Source of the DNA: Lacibacter cauensis
GTDB taxonomy: Bacteria; Bacteroidota; Bacteroidia; Chitinophagales; Chitinophagaceae
Assembly: GCF_007830055.1 (NCBI RefSeq)
Contig: NZ_VLLE01000005.1
Location: 62,001-126,000, forward strand
Reading direction: 5' to 3'
DNA length: 64,000 nucleotides
The notes under the pieces were generated by a model. That model saw only the letters and a list, made by a program, of their open reading frames with translations. It was not told where the DNA came from and searched no databases. A program made the translations under genes and the position numbers. How positions within the stretch are numbered: the stretch's first letter is position 1; each line of letters starts with the position of its first letter. Shown here in pieces: positions 34,197 through 42,774 of this stretch.

Positions 34197-35033
34197 TTAT
34201 GCTTTGGGAAAATCGGCACCTTCACTCGTATCTGCCCATGTTTCAATATCGTGTTTTAATTCTTCCACTTTTGCACGTGCGCCTTTCAACGCAGCAGCAC
34301 CCAACAGTAAACGCAGCGGCGGATGTGCTGTTTCTGTAATCATCACCATCGCTTTGGCAGCACGTACCGGATCGCCGGGCTGGTTACCACTGTAACCACG
34401 GATATCGCCTTTGTTTTTACCGGCAGTGGTTGCATAGTCTGCAATAACCGTTGCACTGTCTTTCGCACTGCGGCCCGCCCAATCGGTACGGAAACCACTG
34501 GGTGCAATGATGGTTACCTTAATGCCCAACGGAGCCACTTCTTTGCTTAATGCTTCGCTGAAACCATCAACGGCGTACTTGGTGGCATTGTAAAAGCCAA
34601 CGCCGGGAAACGAACGTAAACCGCCAATAGAAGAGATGTTGAGAATATGTCCGCTCTTACGGGCACGCATATGCGGCAATACTTCCTGCGTCATCTTTGC
34701 CAAACCAAATACGTTGATCTCGAACATGCGGCGCACTTCTGCCTCTTCGCTTTCTTCAATGGCGCCGAAATAACCAATGCCGGCGTTGTTCACCAACACA
34801 TCTATTTGTCCGAACTTTTCAATAGCAGCTGCAACAGCCGTTTTTATTTGTGCTGCATCCGTTACATCCAACGCAAGTGCAATGGATGTATCCGGATAAG
34901 CTGCAACAATATCCTGCACATCGGCAGGTTTGCGTGCTGTTACCACAACCTTATAGCCCTGCTCCAATGCTTCTTTTGCCAGGTAACGGCCAAAGCCGGT
35001 AGAGCATCCTGTAATAAACCAAACTTTATTCAT
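34197..35033 (-). CDS. Short-chain dehydrogenase/reductase
   Basis: A 278-residue classical SDR. It has the nucleotide-binding 'ITGCSTGFGRYLA', 'LDVTD', 'LVNNAGIGYFGAIEE', catalytic Ser in 'ILNISSIGG' and the YxxxK pair in 'YNATKYAVDGFSEAL'. After the Rossmann domain, the 'PSGFRTDWAGRS' loop and a C-terminal helical region are typical of the retinol-dehydrogenase-like branch. The substrate is unknown. The start at 35033 (MNKVWFITG) is preferred over upstream ATGs that add a Lys-rich extension. The next gene upstream is the broken FrnE-like gene, 38 bp away, so they may share a transcript. Confidence 0.9.
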   Translation of the reverse strand: MNKVWFITGCSTGFGRYLAKEALEQGYKVVVTARKPADVQDIVAAYPDTSIALALDVTDAAQIKTAVAAAIEKFGQIDVLVNNAGIGYFGAIEESEEAEVRRMFEINVFGLAKMTQEVLPHMRARKSGHILNISSIGGLRSFPGVGFYNATKYAVDGFSEALSKEVAPLGIKVTIIAPSGFRTDWAGRSAKDSATVIADYATTAGKNKGDIRGYSGNQPGDPVRAAKAMVMITETAHPPLRLLLGAAALKGARAKVEELKHDIETWADTSEGADFPKA

Positions 35034-35071
35034 CTTGTTTTTTTTAGTAATCATCTGTTGTCGAAATCTTA

Positions 35072-35767
35072 TCAGCAATTGCTGCCATCAACGGCACAGG
35101 CAGCAGTGTCTGTTGCGAGCACGGTAACCGGTTGCTCTTCTTCCCACACTTTTTGCAACACCTCAGTAAACACAGTTGTTGCCTGCGCACCCGATACAGC
35201 GTATTTGTTATTGAACACAAAGAAAGGTACACCCCGCACGCCAATTTGTTGTGCCCGCTGCTGATCGGCATACACATCTGTTGCATAATCGTTGCTGTTG
35301 AGTAATGCATTTGCTTGAGCGGCATCAATGCCGGCAGCTGTTGCAACAGCAAGCAATACGTTTGTATCGTTGATGTTTTTTCCTTCGGTGAAATACGCTT
35401 TCAGCAACAATTCCTTTACTGCATTTTGTACCCCTTGTTCTTTTGCCAAATGAAGCAGGCGGTGTGCGTTGAATGTATTGCCGATGATGGCTTTCTCTAA
35501 TTGAAAATCGAGACCAGCAGCGGCGGCAGTGTTAGTAACATAGTCATTCATTTGTTTTGCTTCTTCAAGGCTCACGCCTTTTCGTTCGGCTAAATATTGG
35601 TTAAGGCCAGTACCCTGTGCCGGTTGTCCATCAGGATCAAGTTAAAAACTGCGCCATACAATTTCCACGTTTTCTTTTTGCTGAAAGTCCTTCAATGCTT
35701 CTTCAAAACGTCGTTTGCCGATATAACAAAACGGACAAACCACATCACTCCAGATTTCTACGGTCAT
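35072..35767 (-). pseudogene. FrnE/DsbA-like oxidoreductase gene interrupted by a single stop codon
   Basis: Reading from 35767 gives 'MTVEIWSDVVCPFCYIGKRR' with the redox CPFC site, continuing to 'VEIVWRSF' and then a TAA at 35642-35644 (codon 42). Directly after it, in the same frame, comes 'LDPDGQPAQGTGLNQYLAERKG' and an intact 188-residue remainder with the cis-Pro loop 'GVRGVPFFVFNN'. Relatives read F-E-L-D-P here, so a single GAA to TAA change explains the break. The full protein would be about 231 residues, the usual length for DsbA-family FrnE-like proteins. A downstream ATG (35575) could at most make a protein lacking CPFC. Recent inactivation or a base error are both possible. Confidence 0.85.
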
Positions 35768-35786
35768 ACGCTTTTTAAAATTTGGT

Positions 35787-35794
35787 GCAAGTTA
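35787..35794 (-). promoter_or_regulatory. Possible -7 box of the FrnE-like gene
   Basis: TAACTTGC on the minus strand, a shortened match to TAnnTTTGC, ends 19 nt before the original ATG at 35767. Confidence 0.3.
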
Positions 35795-36100
35795 CGGGCA
35801 GTTGCCGGATGCAAATGAAAAGCAGGCAGGGAAATAACAAAGTGGTGACAAAAGCCAGCAGCTTGCGAAGCAGTTTTGCAAATAGCATTTACTTATCATT
35901 CGTTACAATTATGAAATACTCCAAAGTAGGTATAGGTCGTACTAGTTTATATTGTTTATTTTAAAATTCAGATTCTGATGCTGTGGCTCAAGGGCTTTAA
36001 TACATTGCAACTCAGGGTCGATTACACCAGACCCCGAGTCAGGGGATAATGGCTTTGCGTAGTAGTTCTTCTTTATCTTCACCATCACAAAACCAATTGT
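35795..36100. other. Intergenic region between divergent FrnE-like and BTRD1 genes
   Basis: About 300 bp without a credible gene. The left part is A/T-rich. At 36010-36039 an inverted repeat is seen: ACTCAGGGTC pairs with GACCCCGAGT with one mismatch around a 10-nt loop, without a T tract. I see no tRNA and no perfect -7 box facing the BTRD1 gene. Confidence 0.5.
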
Positions 36101-36931
36101 ATGCGTTTTTTATTTGCTGTATCCCTGTTGTTAGTGTTTGCATCTGCCTCTGCACAAACCTTTATTGCCAAACAGAATTTGTCGATGGCGAATTACCAGG
36201 AATTGTTCAATGAACTTACGCCGAAAGGCTACAAACCCGTCTCCATCAATTTTATTGCAGTAGATGGTGTGCAGCAGTTTAATCCCGTGTGGCATCTGCA
36301 GCCGGGAACGGTATGGGAAACACGCAGCAACCTTACAGCTGCGCAGTACCAGGATTATTTTAATAAACTCACGCCGATGGGTTATATGCCAACCGATGTA
36401 TCGGTGTACAATGTAAGCGGCAAACTGGTGTTTTCTGCTATTTGGGAAAAACGGCCAACAGCAGTATGGGAAGCAAGACATAATTTAACCGCCAGTCAAT
36501 ACCAAACCTATTTTAATAAACTCACGCCGCAAGGATATATGCCCATGCATGTATCTGCTTATACCGGTGAAAACGGCGAAACGCTTTTTGCAGCAGTGTG
36601 GGAAAAACGACCTGCAGTTGCATGGGAAGCAAGACACAATTTAACGGCAACAGAATTTCAGAGTTATTTTGATAAGCTAACACCACAAGGCTATGTCCCT
36701 AAAGAGTTGTTTGCGTATTACGATGCAGGCGTATTAAAGTATGGCTGCATCTGGCAAAAAATTCCGGGTATTATGTGGGAAGCACGGTACGGACTTACCT
36801 ATGTAGCTCTACAATCAAAATCAAAAGAATTGGAAGCAAAGGGATATGAACCTTACCTGGTTTCTGCCTATGTAGCCAACGGGCAGGTGTATTATATTGG
36901 TGCCTGGCAAAAGATTACTGCAGGCAAATAA
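36101..36931 (+). CDS. Secreted protein made of five bacterial tandem repeat (BTRD1) units
   Basis: A 276-residue protein with a signal peptide (MRFLFAVSLLLVFASASA). The whole mature part consists of five repeats of about 50 residues with the pattern W-E-x-R-x-N-L-T-x-x-Q-Y-Q-x-Y-F-N-K-L-T-P-x-G-Y-x-P, then V-S-x-Y, then F-x-A-x-W-E-K-R-P. This agrees with the Bacterial Tandem Repeat Domain 1 found in front of serine hydrolases such as polyglycine hydrolases. Here there is no hydrolase domain. The repeats probably form a beta-propeller-like or solenoid surface for binding. It stands alone. Confidence 0.8.
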   Translation: MRFLFAVSLLLVFASASAQTFIAKQNLSMANYQELFNELTPKGYKPVSINFIAVDGVQQFNPVWHLQPGTVWETRSNLTAAQYQDYFNKLTPMGYMPTDVSVYNVSGKLVFSAIWEKRPTAVWEARHNLTASQYQTYFNKLTPQGYMPMHVSAYTGENGETLFAAVWEKRPAVAWEARHNLTATEFQSYFDKLTPQGYVPKELFAYYDAGVLKYGCIWQKIPGIMWEARYGLTYVALQSKSKELEAKGYEPYLVSAYVANGQVYYIGAWQKITAGK

Positions 36932-37179
36932 GTAACAAACAGGCATGGTTGTAAAAATGTAGTAACAGGAAAACGTTAGCTTTTTTTTCTCTTCGTGCCA
37001 TTCGTACAATGACTTTCATCGTTTGAACGAACTAGGCTAATTCGTGGTTTTGTAGCTGTTTGAGATATCGTTGTGCAGTCGCCTTATAGTTGAGCAGATA
37101 GCAACAGATACCTAAATGTCTGACGGCTATCGCTGTCCTGATGAATACTTCGTCCCAACGATCTTTCCTTCAACCTTCG

Positions 37180-37187
37180 TACTTTGC
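37180..37187 (+). promoter_or_regulatory. Possible -7 box of the Crp/Fnr gene
   Basis: TACTTTGC, a shortened TAnnTTTGC, ends 7 nt before the ATG at 37195. It supports the shorter protein start over the ATG at 37141. Confidence 0.35.
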
Positions 37188-37194
37188 AGTGCAC

Positions 37195-37758
37195 ATGCAG
37201 CAACTCTTTCAATACTTTAAACAATTCAGTCCGTTAACAGCGGAAGCAATGGATGCCATTGCCGACATCTGCAAACTGCTGCATGTAGCAAAGCATACCG
37301 ATCTGCAACCCATTGGGCATACCTGCAAAACCATTTACTTTTTAAACAAGGGCATAGCCCGTATTTATTACTACAAAGATGGTATTGATATAACCGAAAG
37401 CTTTGCGTTTGAAAATGATATCCTGGTGCGTGTAGAAAGTTTGTTTACAGGTAGGCCCAGCCGCAAAGCCATACAGGTGCTGGAAGATGCTGAGCTTGTT
37501 GCCATTGATGCCAATCAACTCTTTCAGCTGTACGATCGCTATCCCGAAATTGAACGCCTCTTCCGCAAAATATTTGAAGCTGCACATGTAGAAACCGTCA
37601 ACCGTATTGAAGCCTTGCAGTTTCATACTGCCGAAGAGCGGTACAAAGCGTTGCTCAACGAAGAACCCAACATCATTCAACGGGTACCGTTGAAATACAT
37701 TGCATCGTACCTCGGTATTACACAGGTAAGTCTCAGCCGCATCCGCTCACAACGCTGA
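37195..37758 (+). CDS. Crp/Fnr family transcriptional regulator
   Basis: A 187-residue regulator. The cyclic-nucleotide-binding-like beta-roll covers about residues 15-115 ('GHTCKTIYFLNKGIARIYYYKDG', cited in part; 'ENDILVRVESLFTGRPS'). A C-terminal helix-turn-helix ends 'LKYIASYLGITQVSLSRIRSQ'. There is no Fe-S cysteine cluster and no canonical cAMP-binding RxS pair, so the ligand is unknown. This type is very common in Bacteroidota next to transporters or redox genes. It lies 64 bp upstream of an MFS permease gene in the same direction and may control it. The start at 37195 is chosen because of the preceding -7-like box. Confidence 0.88.
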   Translation: MQQLFQYFKQFSPLTAEAMDAIADICKLLHVAKHTDLQPIGHTCKTIYFLNKGIARIYYYKDGIDITESFAFENDILVRVESLFTGRPSRKAIQVLEDAELVAIDANQLFQLYDRYPEIERLFRKIFEAAHVETVNRIEALQFHTAEERYKALLNEEPNIIQRVPLKYIASYLGITQVSLSRIRSQR

Positions 37759-37822
37759 TTATTTATCATATGTTAAAGGAATAGCCGTTGCATCGTTTCA
37801 ACTTTGTTGTGTAAACAAACAC

Positions 37823-39127
37823 ATGCAACAGATTCAACTCGGCTTAAAAGAAAACTGGAAACAGTTTACACTGCTCGTGATCATCAATGGTTTTGTAGGT
37901 GGTATGGTGGGGCTCGAACGTTCTATTTTACCACAAATAGCCGAACAGGAATTTGCTATTGCTGCTAAAACAGCCATTCTTTCGTTCATTATTGTGTTTG
38001 GTATTGTAAAGGCCATTACCAACTATTATACGGGAACATTGGCCAATAAATTCGGCAGAAAAAATTTATTGATTGCAGGATGGGTTATTGGGTTGCCCGT
38101 TCCCTTCATGCTCATGTTTGCACCAACCTGGGGTTGGGTTATTGCAGCCAATGTATTGCTGGGCATCAATCAAGGTCTTGCATGGAGCAGCACGGTGGTG
38201 ATGAAGATTGATCTTGTTGGCGAAAAGCAACGTGGCTTTGCTATGGGGTTGAACGAATTTGCAGGTTATATTGCTGTTGCACTGGTTGCTTTTCTTACAG
38301 GATGGATTGCGGGTGAATATGGCATACGTCCTTATCCGTTTTATACGGGTATTGTGTTGGCTGTGCTGGGTTTATTGAGTAGTATATTTTTAATCAGGGA
38401 CACCCGTCATCATGTTACCCAAGAAGCAGCAACAAATAACATCCCCCGTTTAAAAAATATATTTTGGGATACAACATGGAAAAATAAAAATCTTGGTTCA
38501 GTAACACAGGCAGGGCTTATCAATAACCTCAACGATGGTATGGCTTGGGGCATTTTTCCAATTGTGCTTGCAGGTAAAGGATTTAGTATAGCAGAGATTG
38601 GTATTGTTACAGCCGTATATCCTGCTGTGTGGGGATTGGGGCAATTGGTAACCGGTGCCATGGCCGATAAATTTTGTAAGAAGGATATGTTGTACACCGG
38701 TATGTTGCTGCAGGCCATTGCATTGGTCTTGCTTATTTGGGCATCTACGATGTTGCAGTATGTGTTACTCTCTGCAATACTGGGCTGGGGTACAGCCATG
38801 GTGTACCCAACATTCCTGGCTACGGTTGCAGAAAATACACATCCGCAAGACAGGGCAAAGAGCATCGGCATCTTTCGCTTGTGGCGTGATTTAGGTTATG
38901 CCGTTGGTGCAATACTTACCGGTATTATTGCCGATCTGTTGAATGTGGAAACAGCAATTGGTTTTATTGGTATACTCACATTTATTTCTGCAATAATTAT
39001 TCGCTACCGCATGCATTGTGTGAATGGTGGTGGATTGAAGATAAGAACATGGTTGAAGAAGAGTGTTACTAATCGCAATGTAATTGTTGGTAAGGTGAAT
39101 AGTTGTACAAGTTTTGTATTGAAGTAA
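37823..39127 (+). CDS. Major facilitator superfamily transporter
   Basis: A 434-residue permease with twelve predicted transmembrane helices. The MFS loop 2-3 motif is seen as 'GTLANKFGRKNLLIAGWVIG', and its degenerate repeat as 'GAMADKFCKKDMLYTGMLLQ'. 'GINQGLAWSSTVVMKIDLVG' and 'IFRLWRDLGYAVGAILTG' are conserved in a branch of drug/sugar-type permeases. The substrate is unknown. It follows the Crp/Fnr gene by 64 bp, with a near -7 box (CAACTTTG, 37799-37806) between them, so it may be expressed independently under that regulator. Confidence 0.88.
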   Translation: MQQIQLGLKENWKQFTLLVIINGFVGGMVGLERSILPQIAEQEFAIAAKTAILSFIIVFGIVKAITNYYTGTLANKFGRKNLLIAGWVIGLPVPFMLMFAPTWGWVIAANVLLGINQGLAWSSTVVMKIDLVGEKQRGFAMGLNEFAGYIAVALVAFLTGWIAGEYGIRPYPFYTGIVLAVLGLLSSIFLIRDTRHHVTQEAATNNIPRLKNIFWDTTWKNKNLGSVTQAGLINNLNDGMAWGIFPIVLAGKGFSIAEIGIVTAVYPAVWGLGQLVTGAMADKFCKKDMLYTGMLLQAIALVLLIWASTMLQYVLLSAILGWGTAMVYPTFLATVAENTHPQDRAKSIGIFRLWRDLGYAVGAILTGIIADLLNVETAIGFIGILTFISAIIIRYRMHCVNGGGLKIRTWLKKSVTNRNVIVGKVNSCTSFVLK

Positions 39128-39220
39128 TTGCGCTCACAGTTTCACATATTCATGTGGTGAATTCATTGCACGAAAGCCTGCAACTTTGCAGCTGATTTTC
39201 ATCATTAAAACCTTATCATC

Positions 39221-39922
39221 ATGAGCCTGAAAAACATCGGCGCAGCGATTGCGTTATTGTTCGTTTTATTCTTAACAGCATGCCGCAAAGAAGGCATGCA
39301 GATTACCACCCGTACCCTTACCGTACAGGATTTTAATAAAGTAGAGTTTGGTGGCGAATTTGAAGTATTGGTAAAATACTCGCCCAATTACAGTGTAACC
39401 TTAACAGGACAGGAGAGAGACCTGGCCGACATCCACACACGTTTGATCGACGGAAAGTTGATTATTGATTTTACCCGTTACCGATCGTTTCGTAAAAAAG
39501 TACAGGTAACTGTTACGTTGCCTTCGCTCAAAGAAGTACTGCTCACCGGTGTAACCACTGGTCGTGTAGAAGGCTTTAACGAACCCGATGCGTTCCGTGC
39601 CGAAGTAAGTGGAGAAAGTACCATGCAGCTGGATGTAAATGCCCCTTTTCTGCAACTCTTTGCTTCTGGTATTTCTTTCATTACGGCACAAGGTACCAGC
39701 GACAGAATAGAAGCAGAAGCATCCGGACGTTCAGGAATTGATGCTTACGCTGTACCGGTTACAAAAGCTACTGTGGAAGCAAGTGGTGAGTCGGTTGCAA
39801 AAGTGCAGGTTGTGCATTGGATTATTGCAGATGCAAGCGGTAAAAGTATCATCTATTACAAAGGGAATCCACCACAGGAAAATTTGTTTGTAAGCGGCGA
39901 CAGCAGAATTATTAAACAATAA
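39221..39922 (+). CDS. Head-GIN domain (DUF2807) lipoprotein
   Basis: A 233-residue protein. The lipobox is 'LFLTACRKEG' with the acylated Cys near residue 21. The rest is a right-handed beta-helix-like repeat region typical of DUF2807/head-GIN: 'DFNKVEFGGEFEVLVKY', 'LPSLKEVLLTGVTTGRVEG', 'AEVSGESTMQLDV', 'AEASGRSGIDAYAV', 'VEASGESVAKVQV', 'ADASGKSIIYYKG'. These proteins sit in the outer or inner membrane of Bacteroidota; the function is unknown. CAACTTTG (39181-39188), one base from the -7 consensus, precedes it by 32 nt. Confidence 0.88.
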   Translation: MSLKNIGAAIALLFVLFLTACRKEGMQITTRTLTVQDFNKVEFGGEFEVLVKYSPNYSVTLTGQERDLADIHTRLIDGKLIIDFTRYRSFRKKVQVTVTLPSLKEVLLTGVTTGRVEGFNEPDAFRAEVSGESTMQLDVNAPFLQLFASGISFITAQGTSDRIEAEASGRSGIDAYAVPVTKATVEASGESVAKVQVVHWIIADASGKSIIYYKGNPPQENLFVSGDSRIIKQ

Positions 39923-39996
39923 ATGCAGTACCAGAAAGAAAAGGTTCTTTGTCAGCCGGGTATTAACCGGCTGAAAGGCATCAACAGGTAGCAATA

Positions 39997-40040
39997 AAAA
40001 AGCATCGAACGATTTAGTGCTAAACCGTTCGATGCTTTTT
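39997..40040. terminator. Bidirectional terminator between DUF2807 and DUF1080 genes
   Basis: A perfect 15-bp stem, AAAAAGCATCGAACG (39997-40011) with CGTTCGATGCTTTTT (40026-40040), lies between convergent genes. A second small hairpin, CAGCCGG...CCGGCTG, lies just upstream (around 39953-39973). Confidence 0.9.
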
Positions 40041-40050
40041 CGTTTGTTGC

Positions 40051-40848
40051 TTACAAACGTCTGATCCAGATATTACGGAACTGCGTTTTACAACTGTGAT
40101 CCTGCAGCGAAATCACATCTTCACCATGTGCAGCAGGGTAGTTGTGCAGACCGATATACAGCGTTAATCCGGCAATGGTTGCATTGTTTTGCACCACTAC
40201 ACCATTGTGCAATACAGTAATTCTTGCCGGTGCATCCAGGTCGCCGTTTGCTTTAAAACGGGGAGCAGTATAAATCACATCGTAGGTATTCCATTCAAGC
40301 GGTGTACGCATCGCATTGACCAATGGAGCCTGGTCTTTGTACACACTGCCTGCCTGTCCGTTACGGTAGGTTCTGTTGTTATAGGAATCGAGCACCTGGA
40401 GTTCATAGCGGTTTTGAAAAAAGATACCACTGTTGCCACGGTTTTGTCCGCCTGCTTCTACCGTATCGGGTGCACTCCATTCAATATGCAACTGGCAATC
40501 GCCAAACGATAGTTTGGTTTCAATACCACCGCTGCCGGGTACAACTTCCATGTATTCGTTGTTCACTATTTTCCACGGTGCCGGTTTGTTTTTGTCTCTC
40601 TGGCTTACCCATTGATCAAGGTTTTTACCATCAAACAAAACGATTGCATCCGATGGTGCTTCGCTGTCTTTTTTACCCGGGGTAATGGTTTTAACTTCTG
40701 GGTTCCAGATCTCGGTCATTTCGGGTTTCATCGCCATCGGCGATGTTGCGGGAGGAGTACTTACGTAAGGTTTTTGTTGCGCCATTACTGCCGATGCAGT
40801 AAATAAAAGTGCTGTTAATACATTCAGTTTGATTGTTGCTGGTTTCAT
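40051..40848 (-). CDS. Secreted DUF1080 (3-keto-disaccharide hydrolase) family protein
   Basis: A 265-residue protein with a signal peptide (to 'SAVMAQ'). The DUF1080 concanavalin-like domain begins at 'AIVLFDGKNLDQWVSQRD' and includes 'GIETKLSFGDCQLHIEWSAP', 'QNRGNSGIFFQNRYELQVLDSY' in part, and 'WNTYDVIYTAPRF'. Members of the domain hydrolyse 3-keto-O-glycosides or bind sugars. This one has no oxidoreductase partner nearby, so the substrate is open. An ATG two codons upstream (40854) is possible. Confidence 0.85.
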   Translation of the reverse strand: MKPATIKLNVLTALLFTASAVMAQQKPYVSTPPATSPMAMKPEMTEIWNPEVKTITPGKKDSEAPSDAIVLFDGKNLDQWVSQRDKNKPAPWKIVNNEYMEVVPGSGGIETKLSFGDCQLHIEWSAPDTVEAGGQNRGNSGIFFQNRYELQVLDSYNNRTYRNGQAGSVYKDQAPLVNAMRTPLEWNTYDVIYTAPRFKANGDLDAPARITVLHNGVVVQNNATIAGLTLYIGLHNYPAAHGEDVISLQDHSCKTQFRNIWIRRL

Positions 40849-41071
40849 GTACAATAGTTGAACTGTTTAAAACAAAAAAATGCAGACCGTTAATTGCTGC
40901 ATTTAAAAGTATTGAAATCCTCACGAATTGACATGATTGTTTACGGTTCTTTTTAAAACATCGTCATGGTATCTTCCTGCCTGCGTAGTACGATTAGCGG
41001 TAGCTATCAGTATAAACATCTATTCCTTCGAGAAATAGTTGGGGAGACGGCAGAGCCGTTTGCAGATGCCG

Positions 41072-41079
41072 TATTTTTG
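41072..41079 (+). promoter_or_regulatory. -7 box upstream of the histidine-kinase-like gene
   Basis: TATTTTTG matches TAnnTTTG exactly, 42 nt before the chosen ATG at 41122. It argues against the longer open frame that starts at 40966. Confidence 0.45.
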
Positions 41080-41121
41080 TTGTTAGTTAAATCCAGTATC
41101 CAAACTTCAATTTCTCTGATT

Positions 41122-42324
41122 ATGAAAGGTGCTTCATCTTACAACGATGTTGCCAAGCACAGCGTTCTAACGGGCTTTAACCGTTTTGTTTATTTGGCAT
41201 TGATTGCCATTGGTATAAATATTGTCGATAGCGTCCTTTCCGGCTACGGTGAATACTATGATGTGTATGTGCTGAGTGTTGCATCTCTTTTGCTGATCGG
41301 CTCCCTGATTCTGCATAGCAGGGGTTTTACTTTGCTGGCAAAGGCTATTTCGTTAATGACGTTCAATAGTGCGTTTCTTCTTATTTCGCTTAAACTGGGA
41401 ATCAGGAGTGCAACCTATCTGTATTATTTTCCACTGATACTCGTTTATATCTACCTGTTCAGGAGCGAAGGAAGTAAAAAGTATGTATTGCTGTTTTCCG
41501 GCGTTACCATCCTATTTCTGCTGTTATCACTGATTTTGGCAGATGATCATTTTCAGTATCCTGCTGATCAATTGATCGAAGCGAAACGAACGTTTTACCT
41601 CTCGTTCTTCCTTTCCTTTTCTTTAACCGTTTATTATTTCATTCTTATTTACAACTACCAGGAAAAACTGTACAGCCGTATTCTTGTGCTGGAAAACAGG
41701 CGACGTAAAAAGGAGTTGCGGTCGGTAATTGAAAAGCAGGAAACCGATAACCAGAATATTGTGTACGCATTGCGTGATAATATCAACCAAACGCTCGCTG
41801 CAGTAAAAATGTACCAGGGCGAAGCGATGCAGCAACAGCACAACAAAACATTACTGGAAAAAAGTTACATGCTTACCGATGAGGCAATGCGTGATGTGTC
41901 GAAACTGTGTATGCAGCTTCACCCGGCAGTTATTGCCGATATTGGTTTAATAGAGGGCATGAAGGATTACGTGGCTTCTCTACAAAGTTTGTACAAAGTG
42001 AAGATCGACTTCATATGCAAGGAATCTCTGATTGAACAGTACCCTTTGCAGGATAAGCTTTCTGTGTTCAGGATTGTACAGGATTACCTCGATATTACGC
42101 TGCATCACTCTGCAGCTTCAACCATAAAGGTTGAGCTGTTGTATAAACCGGAAAAAATTGCCATTCGTTTAAGCCAGAACGATCTGCAGTTTCGTTTTCT
42201 GCAGCAGCTGAAGGCAACTGCACAAAACAGCATCAACAACCGCATCACCTATTACAATGGCAATATTGAACAATTGGTAAAAGGTGATATGGAAACAATC
42301 ATCATTCACCTGCGGCTTTCCTGA
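41122..42324 (+). CDS. Membrane histidine-kinase-like protein with degenerate catalytic core
   Basis: A 400-residue protein. About six transmembrane helices cover residues 20-200, followed by a coiled linker and a HisKA_3/NarX-type dimerisation region 'NIVYALRDNINQTLAAVKMY'. Active relatives read ELHDN(I/V)NQ, so the phosphorylated His is replaced by Arg. The X-region 'SKLCMQLHPAVIADIGLIEG' is well kept. The ATPase part is eroded: 'LSVFRIVQDYLDITLHHSAAS' lacks the N-box Asn pattern, and no DxG box follows ('IRLSQNDLQFRF'). It is thus probably a pseudokinase that senses or scaffolds without phosphorylating. No response regulator is adjacent. Confidence 0.75.
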   Translation: MKGASSYNDVAKHSVLTGFNRFVYLALIAIGINIVDSVLSGYGEYYDVYVLSVASLLLIGSLILHSRGFTLLAKAISLMTFNSAFLLISLKLGIRSATYLYYFPLILVYIYLFRSEGSKKYVLLFSGVTILFLLLSLILADDHFQYPADQLIEAKRTFYLSFFLSFSLTVYYFILIYNYQEKLYSRILVLENRRRKKELRSVIEKQETDNQNIVYALRDNINQTLAAVKMYQGEAMQQQHNKTLLEKSYMLTDEAMRDVSKLCMQLHPAVIADIGLIEGMKDYVASLQSLYKVKIDFICKESLIEQYPLQDKLSVFRIVQDYLDITLHHSAASTIKVELLYKPEKIAIRLSQNDLQFRFLQQLKATAQNSINNRITYYNGNIEQLVKGDMETIIIHLRLS

Positions 42325-42351
42325 ACAGGTTCAAGAGTTGCGTGTTCGCTA

Positions 42352-42525
42352 TTACTTCGCTTCGTCTTTAAAAAAGGTTTCGCCCTTTATCAGCCAGGAG
42401 TAACCAAATGCAAGCAGTGCAACTGTTTCAAGGCTGTAGATTGGTTTCAAATGTTTCAATGCTTTGTACCATGCAGGTACAACAGCTATTACTGCAATGC
42501 CGGTAATGCTTACAATAATGATGAT
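42352..42525 (-). pseudogene. Duplicated 3' fragment of the membrane-protein gene at 45518
   Basis: The last 57 or so codons ('IIIIVSITGIAVIAVVPAWY...WLIKGETFFKDEAK') are almost identical to the C-terminus of the gene at 45518-46198, with scattered silent and a few amino-acid differences (for example IAVIAV versus IAVIGV). Homology breaks off abruptly near 42525, and the ATG at 42537 is not native. It has the same orientation as the intact gene 3 kb away. A short membrane peptide could still be made, but a remnant is more likely. Confidence 0.85.
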
Positions 42526-42720
42526 GAAGTCAAACAATTTGTTTTGATAAGTGAAATGGATAAAACAAGGAAATAACTTTGTACGGTTAAAGGGTTTACC
42601 GCCATCGATTTACATATTGGGGAAGAATGTAAACGGGGTATTTGTCTGCTGTAACTCATACGTGGTAAGGAACGCTGCAGCATTAAACAGGTGAAGCATT
42701 CAAGCAGATTCATTTCATAA

Positions 42721-42756
42721 AACAAAGGGCTGTCTCTTTATAGACAGCCCTTTGTT
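42721..42756 (-). terminator. Terminator of the T9SS surface-protein gene
   Basis: A perfect 15-bp stem (42721-42735 with 42742-42756; core CAAAGGGCTGTCT) with loop CTTTAT. On the minus strand it ends in TTTGTT just after the stop codon of the gene at 42775. Confidence 0.88.
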
Positions 42757-42774
42757 GTTTATTCGTTGTATAGC

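Noticed and set aside
36005-36045. tRNA-like stretch (GGGTCGATTACACCAGACCCC)
   Set aside because: It forms a single hairpin only; D-arm, anticodon arm and acceptor stem cannot be placed around it.
40966-41121. N-terminal extension of the histidine-kinase-like protein
   Set aside because: A perfect -7 box lies inside it, and the extension shows no conserved or membrane sequence; the ATG at 41122 fits better.
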